A stretch of 64,000 bases of DNA from Yoonia ponticola. GTDB taxonomy: Bacteria; Pseudomonadota; Alphaproteobacteria; Rhodobacterales; Rhodobacteraceae. Where the stretch lies: assembly GCF_014199395.1 (NCBI RefSeq), contig NZ_JACIJM010000013.1, positions 1 through 64,000 of the forward strand. Reading direction: 5' to 3'. Both the position numbers and the translations under genes were made by a program. Position 1 is the stretch's first letter, and each line of letters starts with the position of its first letter. The notes beneath the pieces are model-generated. The model was given only the letters and a program-made list of their open reading frames with translations. It ran no database searches and was not told where the DNA came from. Below are positions 35,265 to 44,872 of this stretch, in pieces.

Positions 35265-36592
35265 TGTCGTATGAATTGATCGCCACGCTCATGTTCTCGT
35301 CGATGATGCTGATGCTGCTCACGGGGCAGCGCGTCTTTGGCGCAATCGGGTTTGTGGCCGTTGTTGCATCGCTGCTGTTGTGGGGCGATCGGGGCGGTTT
35401 TGACCTCGGTTTTGCCGCCGCGATGAAGCTGATGAAGTGGTATCCGCTGCTGACTCTGCCGATGTTCATTTTCATGGGCTACGTGTTGTCGGAAAGTAAG
35501 ATCGCGGATGACCTCTACAAGATGTTCCACGTCTGGATGGGCGGCTTGCGCGGTGGTCTGGCGATTGGGACGATTGGCCTGATGGTGCTGATTTCGGCGA
35601 TGAACGGTTTGAGCGTTGCGGGCATGGCGATTGGGTCAACCATCGCGCTGCCAGAGCTGCTGAAAAGGGGGTACGATAAACGCATGGTGACGGGGGTGAT
35701 CCAAGCGGGATCAAGCCTCGGCATCCTTGTGCCGCCGTCCGTTGTGCTGGTGTTATATGCGATGATCGCGCGGCAACCTGTAGGGCAATTATGGCTTGCT
35801 GGCGTGATCCCCGGTCTGATGATGGCGACGCTGTTTGTGATCTATATTGTCGTGCGCTGTCGGGTAAATCCCGATCTGGGTCCGGTTCTGGACGCGTCAG
35901 AACGTGATATTCCTCGCGCTGAGAAAATGCGTTTGCTGCGTGCCGGATTGCTGCCGATTATCATTTTCGCCACGATGATGGTGCCGTTTGTGAACGGCTG
36001 GACGTCGCTTGTTGAAAGCTCTGCTATCGGCGCACTTGCGGCCTTTGTCGCTGCTGTTCTCAAAGGGCGGATGACCAAAGAGGTATTCGAGAATTCCGTG
36101 CGCAACACACTTGGGATCACCTGCATGTTCATGTGGATTATCCTTGCGGCGCTGGCATTTGGGGCAGTGTTTGACGGGTTAGGGGCGGTCAAAGCAATTG
36201 AGGCTGTGTTCACCGAGCGCCTGAACCTTAGCCCATGGACCATCCTGATCCTGATGCAACTCAGCTTTATCCTGATGGGGACGTTTCTGGACGACACGGC
36301 CATGCTGGTGATCGTGGCCCCACTTTATGTGCCGCTGGTCGGCGAACTAGGTTTTGATCTGATCTGGTACGGTATTTTGTATACGATCACGACGCAGATC
36401 GCTTATATGTCGCCGCCGTTTGGCTACAATTTGTTCTTGATGCGGGCGATGGCCCCGCCGGAAATCAGCCTACGCGATATCTATTCTTCGATCACACCTT
36501 TTGTGATGATCATGGTCGGCGCGCTGATCCTCGTCATGGTGTTCCCGCAGATCGCCCTTTGGCTACCCGAATACGTGTATAACAAACCATAA
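35264..36592 (+). CDS. dctM: TRAP transporter large permease (DctM type)
   Basis: The 442-residue permease has about twelve helices and typical DctM segments: PLLTLPMFIFMGYVLSES, GLSVAGMAIGSTIALPELLKRGYDKRMVTGVIQAGSSLGILVPPSVVLVLY and TFLDDTAMLVIVAPLYVPL. The end of the pore domain reads AYMSPPFGYNLFLMR. It couples sodium flow to solute uptake delivered by the DctP protein encoded 46 bases downstream. Confidence 0.92.
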   Translation: MSYELIATLMFSSMMLMLLTGQRVFGAIGFVAVVASLLLWGDRGGFDLGFAAAMKLMKWYPLLTLPMFIFMGYVLSESKIADDLYKMFHVWMGGLRGGLAIGTIGLMVLISAMNGLSVAGMAIGSTIALPELLKRGYDKRMVTGVIQAGSSLGILVPPSVVLVLYAMIARQPVGQLWLAGVIPGLMMATLFVIYIVVRCRVNPDLGPVLDASERDIPRAEKMRLLRAGLLPIIIFATMMVPFVNGWTSLVESSAIGALAAFVAAVLKGRMTKEVFENSVRNTLGITCMFMWIILAALAFGAVFDGLGAVKAIEAVFTERLNLSPWTILILMQLSFILMGTFLDDTAMLVIVAPLYVPLVGELGFDLIWYGILYTITTQIAYMSPPFGYNLFLMRAMAPPEISLRDIYSSITPFVMIMVGALILVMVFPQIALWLPEYVYNKP

Positions 36593-36638
36593 AAGAGCCG
36601 CCCGAAGGTGGTCGAAACCCAACCAAGGAGATGAAGAT

Positions 36639-37670
36639 ATGACATCTAGACGTAAGTTTATCCAAGGGGCGGCGATTGCACCCGCAGCCGCGTTGGCCAC
36701 ACCGGCGCTGGCCCAAAACACGATCACATGGCGTATGCAGACCTATGCAGGCGCGTCATTGGCCGCCGAAGTCATCGTGCCAGCCGTGGAAATGTTCAAC
36801 AAGATCGCAGGCGACCGCATGCAGATCGAATTGTTCTTTGCTGATCAGCTTGTGCCAACGGGCGAATTGTTCCAAGCGATGCAGCGCGGCACAATCGACG
36901 CGGTCCAATCCGACGACGATTCCATGGCATCCCCAACCGATGTGACTGTTTTCGGTGGGTATTTCCCGTTCGGGTCACGCTATTCGCTCGACGTGCCTGT
37001 GCTGTTTAACCAATACGGCTTGAATGAAATCTGGGACGAGGAATATTCCAAAGTCGGCGTCAAACACATCTCTGCTGGTGCATGGGACCCCTGTCATTTC
37101 GCAACCAAAGACCCGATCCGTAGTCTTGCCGACCTCGAAGGGAAACGCATCTTTACCTTCCCAACTGCTGGCCGCTTTATGTCGCAGTTCGGCGTTGTTC
37201 CGGTCAACCTGCCATGGGAAGACATCGAAGTCGCCTTGCAGACGGGCGAATTGGACGGCGTTGCTTGGTCCGGCATCACCGAAGACTACACCGTTGGCTG
37301 GGCTGACGCGACGAACTACTTCCTGACCAACAACATCTCGGGCGCTTGGGCAGGGTCATTCTTTGCCAACATGGACCGCTGGAACGAATTGCCAGAGGAC
37401 CTGCAAACACTGTTCCGCGTCTGCTGTGACCAGTCGCACTACCACCGTCAATGGTGGTATTGGGGCGGTGAAGCGGACCTGCGCGTCAATGGTACCAAAA
37501 TGGAATTGACCTCGATCCCGGACGACGAATGGGCGACAGTTGAGGCCGCAGCGCAAGTATTCTGGGAAGAAATCGCGGCTGAATCCGATGTGAAACGGCG
37601 CGTGGTTGATATCTTTAAGCAGTACAATGCGGACATGGTCAAAGCTGGCCGTCCTTACCGTTACAGCTAA
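36639..37670 (+). CDS. dctP: TRAP transporter substrate-binding protein (DctP type)
   Basis: The 343-residue protein begins SRRKFIQGAAIAPAAALATPALA, with a twin Arg motif suggesting Tat export and cleavage after ALA. The DctP fold follows: MQIELFFADQLVPTGELFQAMQRGTIDAVQ, LADLEGKRIFTFPTAGRFMSQFGVVPVNLPWEDIEVALQTGELDGVAWSGITEDY. It belongs to the branch used for carboxylates and aromatic or amine acids (TakP-like). No carboxylate-clamp residue can be assigned with confidence by eye. A small hairpin follows. Confidence 0.9.
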   Translation: MTSRRKFIQGAAIAPAAALATPALAQNTITWRMQTYAGASLAAEVIVPAVEMFNKIAGDRMQIELFFADQLVPTGELFQAMQRGTIDAVQSDDDSMASPTDVTVFGGYFPFGSRYSLDVPVLFNQYGLNEIWDEEYSKVGVKHISAGAWDPCHFATKDPIRSLADLEGKRIFTFPTAGRFMSQFGVVPVNLPWEDIEVALQTGELDGVAWSGITEDYTVGWADATNYFLTNNISGAWAGSFFANMDRWNELPEDLQTLFRVCCDQSHYHRQWWYWGGEADLRVNGTKMELTSIPDDEWATVEAAAQVFWEEIAAESDVKRRVVDIFKQYNADMVKAGRPYRYS

Positions 37671-37686
37671 AGCCGATGCAACTTTT

Positions 37687-37707
37687 GGGGCAGCCGATGG
37701 TTGCCCC
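37687..37707 (+). terminator. Small hairpin after dctP
   Basis: GGGGCA (37687-37692) pairs with TGCCCC (37702-37707). With no T-run it is more likely a partial attenuator or message-end stabiliser separating dctP from the ligase gene 27 bases on. Confidence 0.5.
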
Positions 37708-37733
37708 GAATCCCTGACAGAAAGTAAGAAACC

Positions 37734-39098
37734 ATGCCTGGACTAATGACATTTGATGATCTCAAAGCCCACGTTGCCGATGGATCAATCGACACCGTCC
37801 TTGCGTGTTTTGTGGACATGCAGGGACGCTTGATGGGCAAGCGGTTTCACGCGGTTAACTTTGTTGAGACATCGTTCAACGAGACCCATTGCTGCAATTA
37901 CCTGTTGGCCACTGATATCGAGATGGCGACGCCCGACGGTTTCGCGTCGACCAGCTGGCAGTCTGGCTACGGTGACTATGTGATGAAGCCTGATCTGGGC
38001 ACGATCCGTCCTGTGCCTTGGCTTGAGGGTACCGCGCTGGTGTTGTGCGATGTTCTGGATCACCACGATCATTTGCCTGTGCCGCATTCGCCACGTGCGA
38101 TCCTAAAAAAGCAGATTGCGCGGCTTGAGGCGCTGGGCTTTGACGCGAAGATGGCAACTGAGCTTGAGTTTTTCCTCTTTGAGAAAAGCCTCGATGATAT
38201 CCGCAAAAGCGGTTTCACTGATCTGACGCCAATCAGCGGATACAACGAAGATTACAACATCTTCCAGACCACCAAAGAAGAGAACGTAATGCGGCCAATC
38301 CGCAACCATCTGTTCGCGGCAGGTATTCCGATTGAGAATTCTAAAGGCGAGGCCGAAGCTGGGCAGGAAGAGTTGAACATCCGCTACTCGCCCGCTTTGG
38401 ATTGCGCAGATTATCATTCGATTGCGAAACACGCGATCAAGGAAATCGCGTGGCAACAGGGCTGTTCTGCGACGTTCCTGCCAAAATGGCACAAAGACCG
38501 CGTTGGATCATCCAGTCACGTGCATCAGTCGCTCTGGAAAGACGGCGAGGCTGCGTTTTTTGACAAGTCTGCAAAGCACGGCATGTCCGCATTGATGGCG
38601 CACTACATGGCAGGACTTATCAAATACGCACCTGATTACACCTACTTTCTGGCACCATATATCAATAGTTACAAACGTTTCGCCAAAGGCACGTTCGCGC
38701 CAACCAAGACGGTTTGGTCCGTAGATAACCGCACGGCTGGCTTCCGGCTATGCGGTGAAAACACCAAAGGCGTGCGCGTGGAATGCCGGATCGGTGGATC
38801 AGATTTGAACCCGTATCTGGCACAAGCTGTGATGCTCGCGGCCGGGATCAAAGGCATCGAAGACAAGCTGGACTTGCCACCTGCCACTACTGGCGATGTC
38901 TACGAAGACGCAAAGGCGGCGGATATTCCGCAAACGCTACGCGCGGCGACGCTGACGTTGCGGAGCTCTGCATTTTTACGCGACGCTTTGGGCGACGATG
39001 TGGTTGACCATTACACCCGCGCCGCCGAATGGGAACAAGAAGAATTTGACCGCACCGTGACCGATTGGGAAATCGCACGCGGCTTTGAAAGGGCCTAA
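37734..39098 (+). CDS. Glutamine-synthetase-like ligase (probable gamma-glutamyl-amine synthetase)
   Basis: The 454-residue protein has both GS domains. The N-terminal beta-grasp begins FVDMQGRLMGKRF. The catalytic part has metal ligands in TELEFFLF and GEAEAGQEELN, SSSHVHQSLW where true GS has GSGMHVHQS, NRTAGFR, and RVECRIGGSDLNPYLAQAVMLAAGI. It lacks the C-terminal adenylylation tyrosine region of housekeeping GS I. Such enzymes (PuuA, IpuC, GlmA/GlnA4-like) couple glutamate to amines instead of ammonia. Clustering with an aldehyde and an alcohol dehydrogenase points to an amine or amino-alcohol substrate. Confidence 0.88.
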   Translation: MPGLMTFDDLKAHVADGSIDTVLACFVDMQGRLMGKRFHAVNFVETSFNETHCCNYLLATDIEMATPDGFASTSWQSGYGDYVMKPDLGTIRPVPWLEGTALVLCDVLDHHDHLPVPHSPRAILKKQIARLEALGFDAKMATELEFFLFEKSLDDIRKSGFTDLTPISGYNEDYNIFQTTKEENVMRPIRNHLFAAGIPIENSKGEAEAGQEELNIRYSPALDCADYHSIAKHAIKEIAWQQGCSATFLPKWHKDRVGSSSHVHQSLWKDGEAAFFDKSAKHGMSALMAHYMAGLIKYAPDYTYFLAPYINSYKRFAKGTFAPTKTVWSVDNRTAGFRLCGENTKGVRVECRIGGSDLNPYLAQAVMLAAGIKGIEDKLDLPPATTGDVYEDAKAADIPQTLRAATLTLRSSAFLRDALGDDVVDHYTRAAEWEQEEFDRTVTDWEIARGFERA

Positions 39099-39104
39099 CC
39101 GAAA

Positions 39105-40478
39105 ATGACTATCACCTGTATCTCGCCCATCGACGGGTCAGTTTACGCAACCCGTGAAACGCTGTCGCATGACGCCGCTGTTGACGCCGCCGCGCGTGCC
39201 AAAACAGCCCAAATCGCATGGGCCGCGCGGCCATTGGCAGAGCGTATCGCACTGGTGCAAGCAGGCGTCGCAGCCGTGGGCGCGATGAACGATGAAATCG
39301 TGCCAGAGATCGCGTGGCAGATGGGCCGCCCTATCCGTTACGGCGGCGAATTTGGCGGCTTCAACGAACGCGCCAGCTACATGGCCGAGATCGCGCAAGA
39401 CGCGCTTGCCCCGATTGTGGTCGAGGATAGCGATGCGTTCAAGCGCGTGATCAAACGGGTACCGCACGGCGTTGTTCTGGTCGTGGCCCCTTGGAATTAT
39501 CCTTATATGACAGCGATTAACACCGTGGCCCCCGCATTGATCGCGGGTAATGCGGTGATGCTGAAACATGCCTCGCAAACGCTGCTGGTGGGTGAACGTC
39601 TGGCGCAGGCGTTCCATTCCGTTGGCATCCCCGATAACGTGTTTCAGAACGTGTTTCTTGACCACAAAACCACCGCGGATTTGATCGCGCAACGTACCTT
39701 TGGTTTCGTGAATTTCACCGGCTCTGTTGGTGGTGGCAAAGCGATGGAAGCAGCGGCCAGCGGCACGTTCACAGGCATCGGGCTAGAGTTGGGCGGCAAA
39801 GACCCCGGTTACGTCATGGAAGACGCAAACTTGGACGCGGCCGTGGATACGTTGATCGACGGTGCGATGTTCAATTCCGGTCAATGTTGTTGCGGGATCG
39901 AACGGATTTACGTGCACGAAAGCCTGTTTGACGCCTTTGTCGAAAAGGCCGTGGCGATTGTGAACGGCTACAAATTGGGCAACCCATTAGAGCCTGAAAC
40001 GACGCTTGGCCCGATGGCGCATGTGCGTTTCGCGGACGAAGTGCGCAGTCAAGCGGCAGAAGCGATTGCTGCAGGGGCCAAAGCCCACATCGACGCGGCG
40101 AATTTCCCCGAAGATGGTGGCGCCTATCTGATGCCGCAAATCCTGACCAACGTGACCCACGACATGCGCGTCATGCGCGAAGAAAGCTTCGGTCCCGTTG
40201 TCGGCATCATGCCCGTCAAAGACGACGCCGAGGCAATCGCGCTGATGAACGATAGCAACTTTGGCCTGACCGCATCGCTCTGGACACAAGACGCTGATCG
40301 TGCCGAAGCAATTGCTGACCAGATCGAAACCGGCACCGTGTTTATGAACCGTGCCGACTACCTTGATCCGGGCCTGTGCTGGACCGGCTGCAAAGACACC
40401 GGACGCGGTGGTGGGCTGTCTGTAATCGGCTACCACAACCTGACACGTCCAAAATCATACCACCTTAAGAAGGCTTAA
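39105..40478 (+). CDS. Aldehyde dehydrogenase of the amine/amino-alcohol island
   Basis: The 457-residue NAD-type ALDH carries VAPWNYPYMTAINTVAPALIAGNAV, general base Glu228 (GLELGGKDPGYV) and nucleophile Cys262 in NSGQCCCGIERI, and ends TGCKDTGRGGGLSVIGYHNLTRPKSYH. Six bases separate it from the ligase gene, so the product probably oxidises a gamma-glutamyl aldehyde. It is not closely similar to the ALDH at 22389-23765, which has a different catalytic-site context. Confidence 0.9.
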   Translation: MTITCISPIDGSVYATRETLSHDAAVDAAARAKTAQIAWAARPLAERIALVQAGVAAVGAMNDEIVPEIAWQMGRPIRYGGEFGGFNERASYMAEIAQDALAPIVVEDSDAFKRVIKRVPHGVVLVVAPWNYPYMTAINTVAPALIAGNAVMLKHASQTLLVGERLAQAFHSVGIPDNVFQNVFLDHKTTADLIAQRTFGFVNFTGSVGGGKAMEAAASGTFTGIGLELGGKDPGYVMEDANLDAAVDTLIDGAMFNSGQCCCGIERIYVHESLFDAFVEKAVAIVNGYKLGNPLEPETTLGPMAHVRFADEVRSQAAEAIAAGAKAHIDAANFPEDGGAYLMPQILTNVTHDMRVMREESFGPVVGIMPVKDDAEAIALMNDSNFGLTASLWTQDADRAEAIADQIETGTVFMNRADYLDPGLCWTGCKDTGRGGGLSVIGYHNLTRPKSYHLKKA

Positions 40479-40482
40479 TAAA

Positions 40483-41628
40483 ATGAGCATCACCGCAAAT
40501 TGGTCATACCCGACAGCCATCCGTTTCGGCGCTGGCCGCATTGCTGAAATCGCTGACGCCTGCGCTGTTGCTGGCATCAAAAAACCGCTGCTGATCACGG
40601 ATCGTGGCCTTGCCGAAATGGCGATCACGACGAAAACACTGGACCTGCTAGAGGCCGCTGGCCTTGGTCGTGCAATCTTTGCCGACGTGGACCCGAACCC
40701 GAATGAGAAAAACGCCGAAGCTGGTGTCGCGGCCTATAAGGCTGGCGGGCATGACGGTGTGATCGCGTTTGGCGGCGGCTCTGGTCTTGATCTGGGCAAG
40801 TTGGTTGCGTTTCTTGCGGGCCAAACCCGCCCGCTGTGGGATTTTGAAGACATCGGCGACTGGTGGACCCGCGCCGACGCAGACGCGATCGCGCCGATTG
40901 TTGCCGTGCCAACAACGGCTGGGACCGGATCGGAAGTGGGCCGCGCGTCGGTCATTACCAATTCCGAAACCCAAGAGAAAAAGATCATCTTTCACCCGAA
41001 ATTCCTGCCAGCCGTCGTGATCTGCGATCCAGAGCTGACTGTTGGTATGCCTAATTTCATCACCGCAGGCACTGGACTGGATGCCTTTGCACATTGCGTC
41101 GAAGCCTTTTGTTCGCCGCACTACCACCCGATGTCGCAGGGTATGGCACTGGAAGGCATGCGTTTGGTTAAGGAATACCTGCCACGCGCTTACGCTGACG
41201 GGAATGACATCGAAGCGCGCGCGCATATGATGTCGGCGGCGGCAATGGGGGCGACTGCGTTCCAAAAGGGGCTTGGCGCAATCCACGCGTTGTCGCATCC
41301 AATTGGCGCGATGCACCACACGCACCACGGCACGACGAATGCGGTTTGCATGCCTGCAGTGCTGCAATTTAACAAACCCGCGATCACGGGTGTCATCACC
41401 GACGCGGCAAATTATCTCGGCATCGACGGTGGCTTTGATGGGTTCTGCGCGTATGTGGATGAGTTGAATGCATCGCTAGGTATTCCGAAAACACTGTCAG
41501 AACTTGGTGTTAAAGACCCCGACATCGACCGTATAGTTGCGGGTGCGCTGGCTGACCCAAGCACAGGTGGCAATCCCGTTAAGATGACAAAAGAGAATAC
41601 AAAAGCATTACTTCTCGCCTGTCTTTGA
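40483..41628 (+). CDS. Iron-containing alcohol dehydrogenase
   Basis: The 381-residue group III alcohol dehydrogenase has the NAD-binding region GGSGLDLGK near residue 93 and VPTTAGTGSEVGRASVI near 145. The metal-site helix GTGLDAFAHCVEAF supplies Asp and His, and GLGAIHALSHPIGAMHHTHHG supplies further His ligands. It is four bases from the ALDH gene. Alcohol to aldehyde by this enzyme and aldehyde to acid by the ALDH would be consecutive steps. A perfect inverted repeat closes the operon. Confidence 0.9.
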   Translation: MSITANWSYPTAIRFGAGRIAEIADACAVAGIKKPLLITDRGLAEMAITTKTLDLLEAAGLGRAIFADVDPNPNEKNAEAGVAAYKAGGHDGVIAFGGGSGLDLGKLVAFLAGQTRPLWDFEDIGDWWTRADADAIAPIVAVPTTAGTGSEVGRASVITNSETQEKKIIFHPKFLPAVVICDPELTVGMPNFITAGTGLDAFAHCVEAFCSPHYHPMSQGMALEGMRLVKEYLPRAYADGNDIEARAHMMSAAAMGATAFQKGLGAIHALSHPIGAMHHTHHGTTNAVCMPAVLQFNKPAITGVITDAANYLGIDGGFDGFCAYVDELNASLGIPKTLSELGVKDPDIDRIVAGALADPSTGGNPVKMTKENTKALLLACL

Positions 41629-41651
41629 TAAGTTAGGAGATAATTATTTTC

Positions 41652-41690
41652 AACAAAGGGCGGTTTTATTTTGTAAGTCTGCCCTTTGTT
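41652..41690 (+). terminator. Inverted repeat after the alcohol dehydrogenase gene
   Basis: AACAAAGGGC and GCCCTTTGTT are exact complements with a 19-base loop containing a T-rich stretch, but no T-run follows the stem. It may end the operon with Rho or fold as part of the leader of the following binding-protein gene. Confidence 0.55.
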
Positions 41691-41778
41691 ACACGCCTTT
41701 TACAAAGCAAGACTATGGACTCTTGTTATCTTGATCGCCCTTATTGGGTTATCACAACTCGGATGAATGGAATTTGTA

Positions 41779-42840
41779 ATGAAACTTGGATTAGTCTCAA
41801 CGACAGTGCTTATGGCGGCGATTTCTGCCACGTCAGTATCCGCTGAAACATTGCGTTTGCTCACATGGGGCGGCTACGCACCAGAAGAAGTTATCGCAAT
41901 GTTCGAGGCCGAAACAGGCCACACTGTAGAAGTCACCACATCAAACAACGAAGAAATGATTGCCAAGTTGCGGGCGACAAACGGCGGCGGGTTTGACCTT
42001 GCCCAGCCCAGCCAAGACCGGATCACATCCGCGCAGGAAGAATTCGGCATTTATAAACCGATCGACATGGAGCGTGTTGACGCGGCGCAGATTGTCCCAT
42101 CCATGTTGGCTGCAACGGCTAGCAACACTACATTTGATGGCGACGTCTTCGGTTTGCCACACATCTGGGGCACTAGCGGTCTGGTCGTGAACACGGCCGA
42201 AGCAGGTGATGTTGCTGACTATACTGATCTGTGTAACGACGCTTACGCTGGCAAAGTATCCTACCGCCTAAAGCGTCCAACGTTGATCGGGTTCGGCTTT
42301 GCTATGGGCCTTGATCCATTTGCGGCCTACGACGACGAAGCCGCTTACCAAGGCATTCTGGATCAAGTTGAAGAAACTCTGACCGCCTGTAAAGCCAACG
42401 TGAAAACATATTGGGACGGCGGCGACGAGTTGAAAAACTTGCTGCGCTCTGGCGAAGTTGTTGCATCCATGGCGTGGGACACTGGCGGCTGGCAGTTGAA
42501 CGCGGACAACGCGGACATCACTTTTGTGGCGCCTGCGTCCGGTGCGTTGGGCTGGATCGACACGTTCGTTCTGCCCGCACGTGGCCGCGCGGACGATGCG
42601 GCTTATGACTGGATCAACTTTGTGATGCGCCCTGATGTGGCCGCGATGATCACCAACACAGCCGGTAACTTTACCGCATCTGTTGGTGGCGATGAAGGTG
42701 TGAACGCTGATCTCAAAGTACGCTACCAGGCTAGCTTTGACCAAGCGGCGATCGACAACATCAAGTGGTATCCACCAGTGCCAGCAGGTCTGGAAATGCT
42801 CGAAGGTGCGACGCTTGACCGGATCAACGCCGCAAACTAA
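41779..42840 (+). CDS. potD: Polyamine-type ABC transporter, binding protein (PotD-like)
   Basis: The 353-residue protein has a signal peptide (cleaved near VSA-ET) and the PotD/PotF fold: LRLLTWGGYAPEEVIAMFEAETGHTVEV, GGGFDLAQPSQD, GDVFGLPHIWGTSGLVVN and VVASMAWDTGGWQLNADN, then GWIDTFVLPARGRADDAAYDWINFVM. It should bind a polyamine or related amine; which one cannot be read by eye. The start at 41779 (MKLGLVSTT) is preferred. A terminator-like hairpin follows it, limiting transcription of the permease genes. Confidence 0.88.
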   Translation: MKLGLVSTTVLMAAISATSVSAETLRLLTWGGYAPEEVIAMFEAETGHTVEVTTSNNEEMIAKLRATNGGGFDLAQPSQDRITSAQEEFGIYKPIDMERVDAAQIVPSMLAATASNTTFDGDVFGLPHIWGTSGLVVNTAEAGDVADYTDLCNDAYAGKVSYRLKRPTLIGFGFAMGLDPFAAYDDEAAYQGILDQVEETLTACKANVKTYWDGGDELKNLLRSGEVVASMAWDTGGWQLNADNADITFVAPASGALGWIDTFVLPARGRADDAAYDWINFVMRPDVAAMITNTAGNFTASVGGDEGVNADLKVRYQASFDQAAIDNIKWYPPVPAGLEMLEGATLDRINAAN

Positions 42841-42855
42841 GCAATCATGACTGTG

Positions 42856-42885
42856 AAAGAGGGCGCGGAATGTGCCCTCTTTTTT
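42856..42885 (+). terminator. Attenuating terminator between potD and potA
   Basis: AAAGAGGGC and GCCCTCTTT form a perfect 9-bp stem with a 9-base loop and a run of T. Because potABC lie in the same direction directly after it, partial read-through is likely. Confidence 0.85.
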
Positions 42886-42902
42886 ATTTAGAAAGTGAAA
42901 AT

Positions 42903-44006
42903 ATGTCCGCGACACCTGACCTTGAGTGCAAAGAGTTAACAAAGAATTTCAAGGACTTTAAGGCGGTCGATCAGGTCAGTTTCGATGTGCCGCAAGGATC
43001 GTTCTTTTCGATCCTCGGGCCGTCAGGCTGCGGGAAAACGACTTTGTTGCGAATGATCGCGGGGTTTCAATTTCCGACCAGTGGCGATCTGCTGATCAAA
43101 GGTAAATCCATGATCGGCGTCGGGCCAAACAAGCGCCCCGTGTCGATGGTTTTCCAACATCTCGCTTTATTTCCGATGATGAATATCGGCGAAAATATTG
43201 GCTTTGGGCTGCGTCAGCGCGGCGTAAATAAATCCGAAATCACAACCCGCGTGAAACGTGTTCTCGAACGGGTCGGCCTGCCCGGCATTGAACAGCGTCG
43301 TGTGGAACAACTGTCTGGCGGCCAAAAACAACGGGTCGCGATTGCGCGGTGCATGGTTCTGGAACCTGACGTTTTGCTGTTGGATGAACCGTTGGGGGCG
43401 TTAGACCTCAAGCTGCGCGAACACATGAAGATCGAGCTGAAATCGCTGCAAGCTGAATTCAACACCACCTTTGTTTACATCACCCATGACCAATCCGAAG
43501 CGTTGGTCATGAGCGACAACATCGCCGTGATGAACAAGGGTCGCTTTGATCAGATAGGCACCGCAAAAGACCTGTATTTCGAACCTGCGAATGCCTTTGT
43601 CGCGGGGTTTGTCGGTGACGCGAACCGGTTTGAAGGCAAGGTAGCATCCGTTGACGGCGAGATCGTTGCGATCTTGACTGACGGCGGCGTGGCCTTGCAT
43701 GGGCGGGCGACGCAGCAACGCCCAGAGATTGGCGGACAAGCGCAAATCTACGTGCGCCCCGAAGCAATCCAGCTCTCGTTGACCAAACCTGATGCAACTT
43801 ACGGACGCAACGCCAGCGAACGCACCGTCGATAGTGTGTTGTTCAACGGCGCGAACAGTCTCGCCATTCTGCGCGACGCGACCTCAGGCGAGACGATGAA
43901 TGTGGCGCTGCCGCAAACTGGCGCGTTCCTTGGCTTGAACAAGGGCGACACGGTCTACGCGCAATGGGACCCCGCCCAAGCCCGTTGTTTTCCGGCGGGT
44001 GAATAG
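42903..44006 (+). CDS. potA: Polyamine-type ABC transporter, ATPase (PotA-like)
   Basis: The 367-residue protein has Walker A GPSGCGKTT, Q-loop MVFQHLALFPMM, signature LSGGQKQRVAIARCM, Walker B VLLLDEPLGALDLKL and H-loop YITHDQSEAL. It ends in a TOBE domain (IYVRPEAIQLS). The start at 42903 (MSATPDLECKEL) follows GAAAGTGAA. The stop lies one base from the potB start. Confidence 0.92.
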   Translation: MSATPDLECKELTKNFKDFKAVDQVSFDVPQGSFFSILGPSGCGKTTLLRMIAGFQFPTSGDLLIKGKSMIGVGPNKRPVSMVFQHLALFPMMNIGENIGFGLRQRGVNKSEITTRVKRVLERVGLPGIEQRRVEQLSGGQKQRVAIARCMVLEPDVLLLDEPLGALDLKLREHMKIELKSLQAEFNTTFVYITHDQSEALVMSDNIAVMNKGRFDQIGTAKDLYFEPANAFVAGFVGDANRFEGKVASVDGEIVAILTDGGVALHGRATQQRPEIGGQAQIYVRPEAIQLSLTKPDATYGRNASERTVDSVLFNGANSLAILRDATSGETMNVALPQTGAFLGLNKGDTVYAQWDPAQARCFPAGE

Positions 44007-44007
44007 C

Positions 44008-44871
44008 ATGGTGTCGGATAAATCAAAGCTCGGGTTTTACCTGCTGTTGTCGCCGTTAATATTGTGGCTGGTCACGCTGATCATTCTGCCGCACATGGGA
44101 TTGTTCGCCGTGTCGATGAGCGAAAAGGTCGGCGTGCGCGAATACGAGACGGGTTTCGGGAACTACGCCGTTTTCTTCAATGAACCGCTGTATTGGCGCA
44201 CTTTTGCACGCACCGCATTTATGTCGATCCTGACCACCGCGCTGACATTGGTCCTCGGGTTTCCCATCGCGTATTATATCGCGAAATTAACGCGGGGGCG
44301 GACCAAAACGACATTGTTTTTGATGTGCCTGATCCCGTTCTGGGTGTCCGAATTGGTCCGCACTTACGGCTGGATGATCCTGCTGCGCGAAACCGGCGTG
44401 CTGTCGAATTTCCTGCTCTACATCGGCGTTATAGATACCCCAATCGAGTTCCTGTATAACGATGCGGCGATCCTCGTGGGCCTCGTTTATACGTCGATCC
44501 TGTTTATGATTGTGCCTTTGGTGACGACGCTGGACAGTCTCGACGATAGCTTGATCGAGGCGGGTTATGACCTTGGCGGTACGGGCACGTCGATCCTGCG
44601 TGAAATCGTTATTCCACACGCCATGCCGGGTATCGTATCGGGCTGTATCGTTGTGTTTATGCTATCGCTGGGCAACTATCTGACGCCGATCCTGCTAGGT
44701 GGCAAAGACAGCCTGTGGTTCACGGGGCTGATCTATACGCAGTTCATCACCCGCTTTAACTGGGAACTTGGGTCCGCTTTCGGGTTCCTTCTGCTGGGCC
44801 TGTCATCCGCCGTGGTTTTCATCGGGCTCAAGCTGTCGCGGCAGTCCCTTTCCAACACGATGGGGCGGTAA
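44008..44871 (+). CDS. potB: Polyamine-type ABC transporter, permease (PotB-like)
   Basis: The 287-residue permease has six helices with LLLSPLILWLVTLIILPHMGLFAVS near the start, PFWVSELVRTYGWMILLRETG, and the EAA loop SLIEAGYDLGGTGTSILREIVIPHAMPG. The ATG at 44008 is chosen; a GTG three codons earlier overlaps potA. It pairs with PotC, whose gene starts one base after its stop. Confidence 0.9.
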   Translation: MVSDKSKLGFYLLLSPLILWLVTLIILPHMGLFAVSMSEKVGVREYETGFGNYAVFFNEPLYWRTFARTAFMSILTTALTLVLGFPIAYYIAKLTRGRTKTTLFLMCLIPFWVSELVRTYGWMILLRETGVLSNFLLYIGVIDTPIEFLYNDAAILVGLVYTSILFMIVPLVTTLDSLDDSLIEAGYDLGGTGTSILREIVIPHAMPGIVSGCIVVFMLSLGNYLTPILLGGKDSLWFTGLIYTQFITRFNWELGSAFGFLLLGLSSAVVFIGLKLSRQSLSNTMGR

Positions 44872-44872
44872 C

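Noticed and set aside
40648..41367. 239-codon minus-strand frame opposite the iron alcohol dehydrogenase
   Set aside because: The opposite strand carries the full metal-site motifs; this frame has none.
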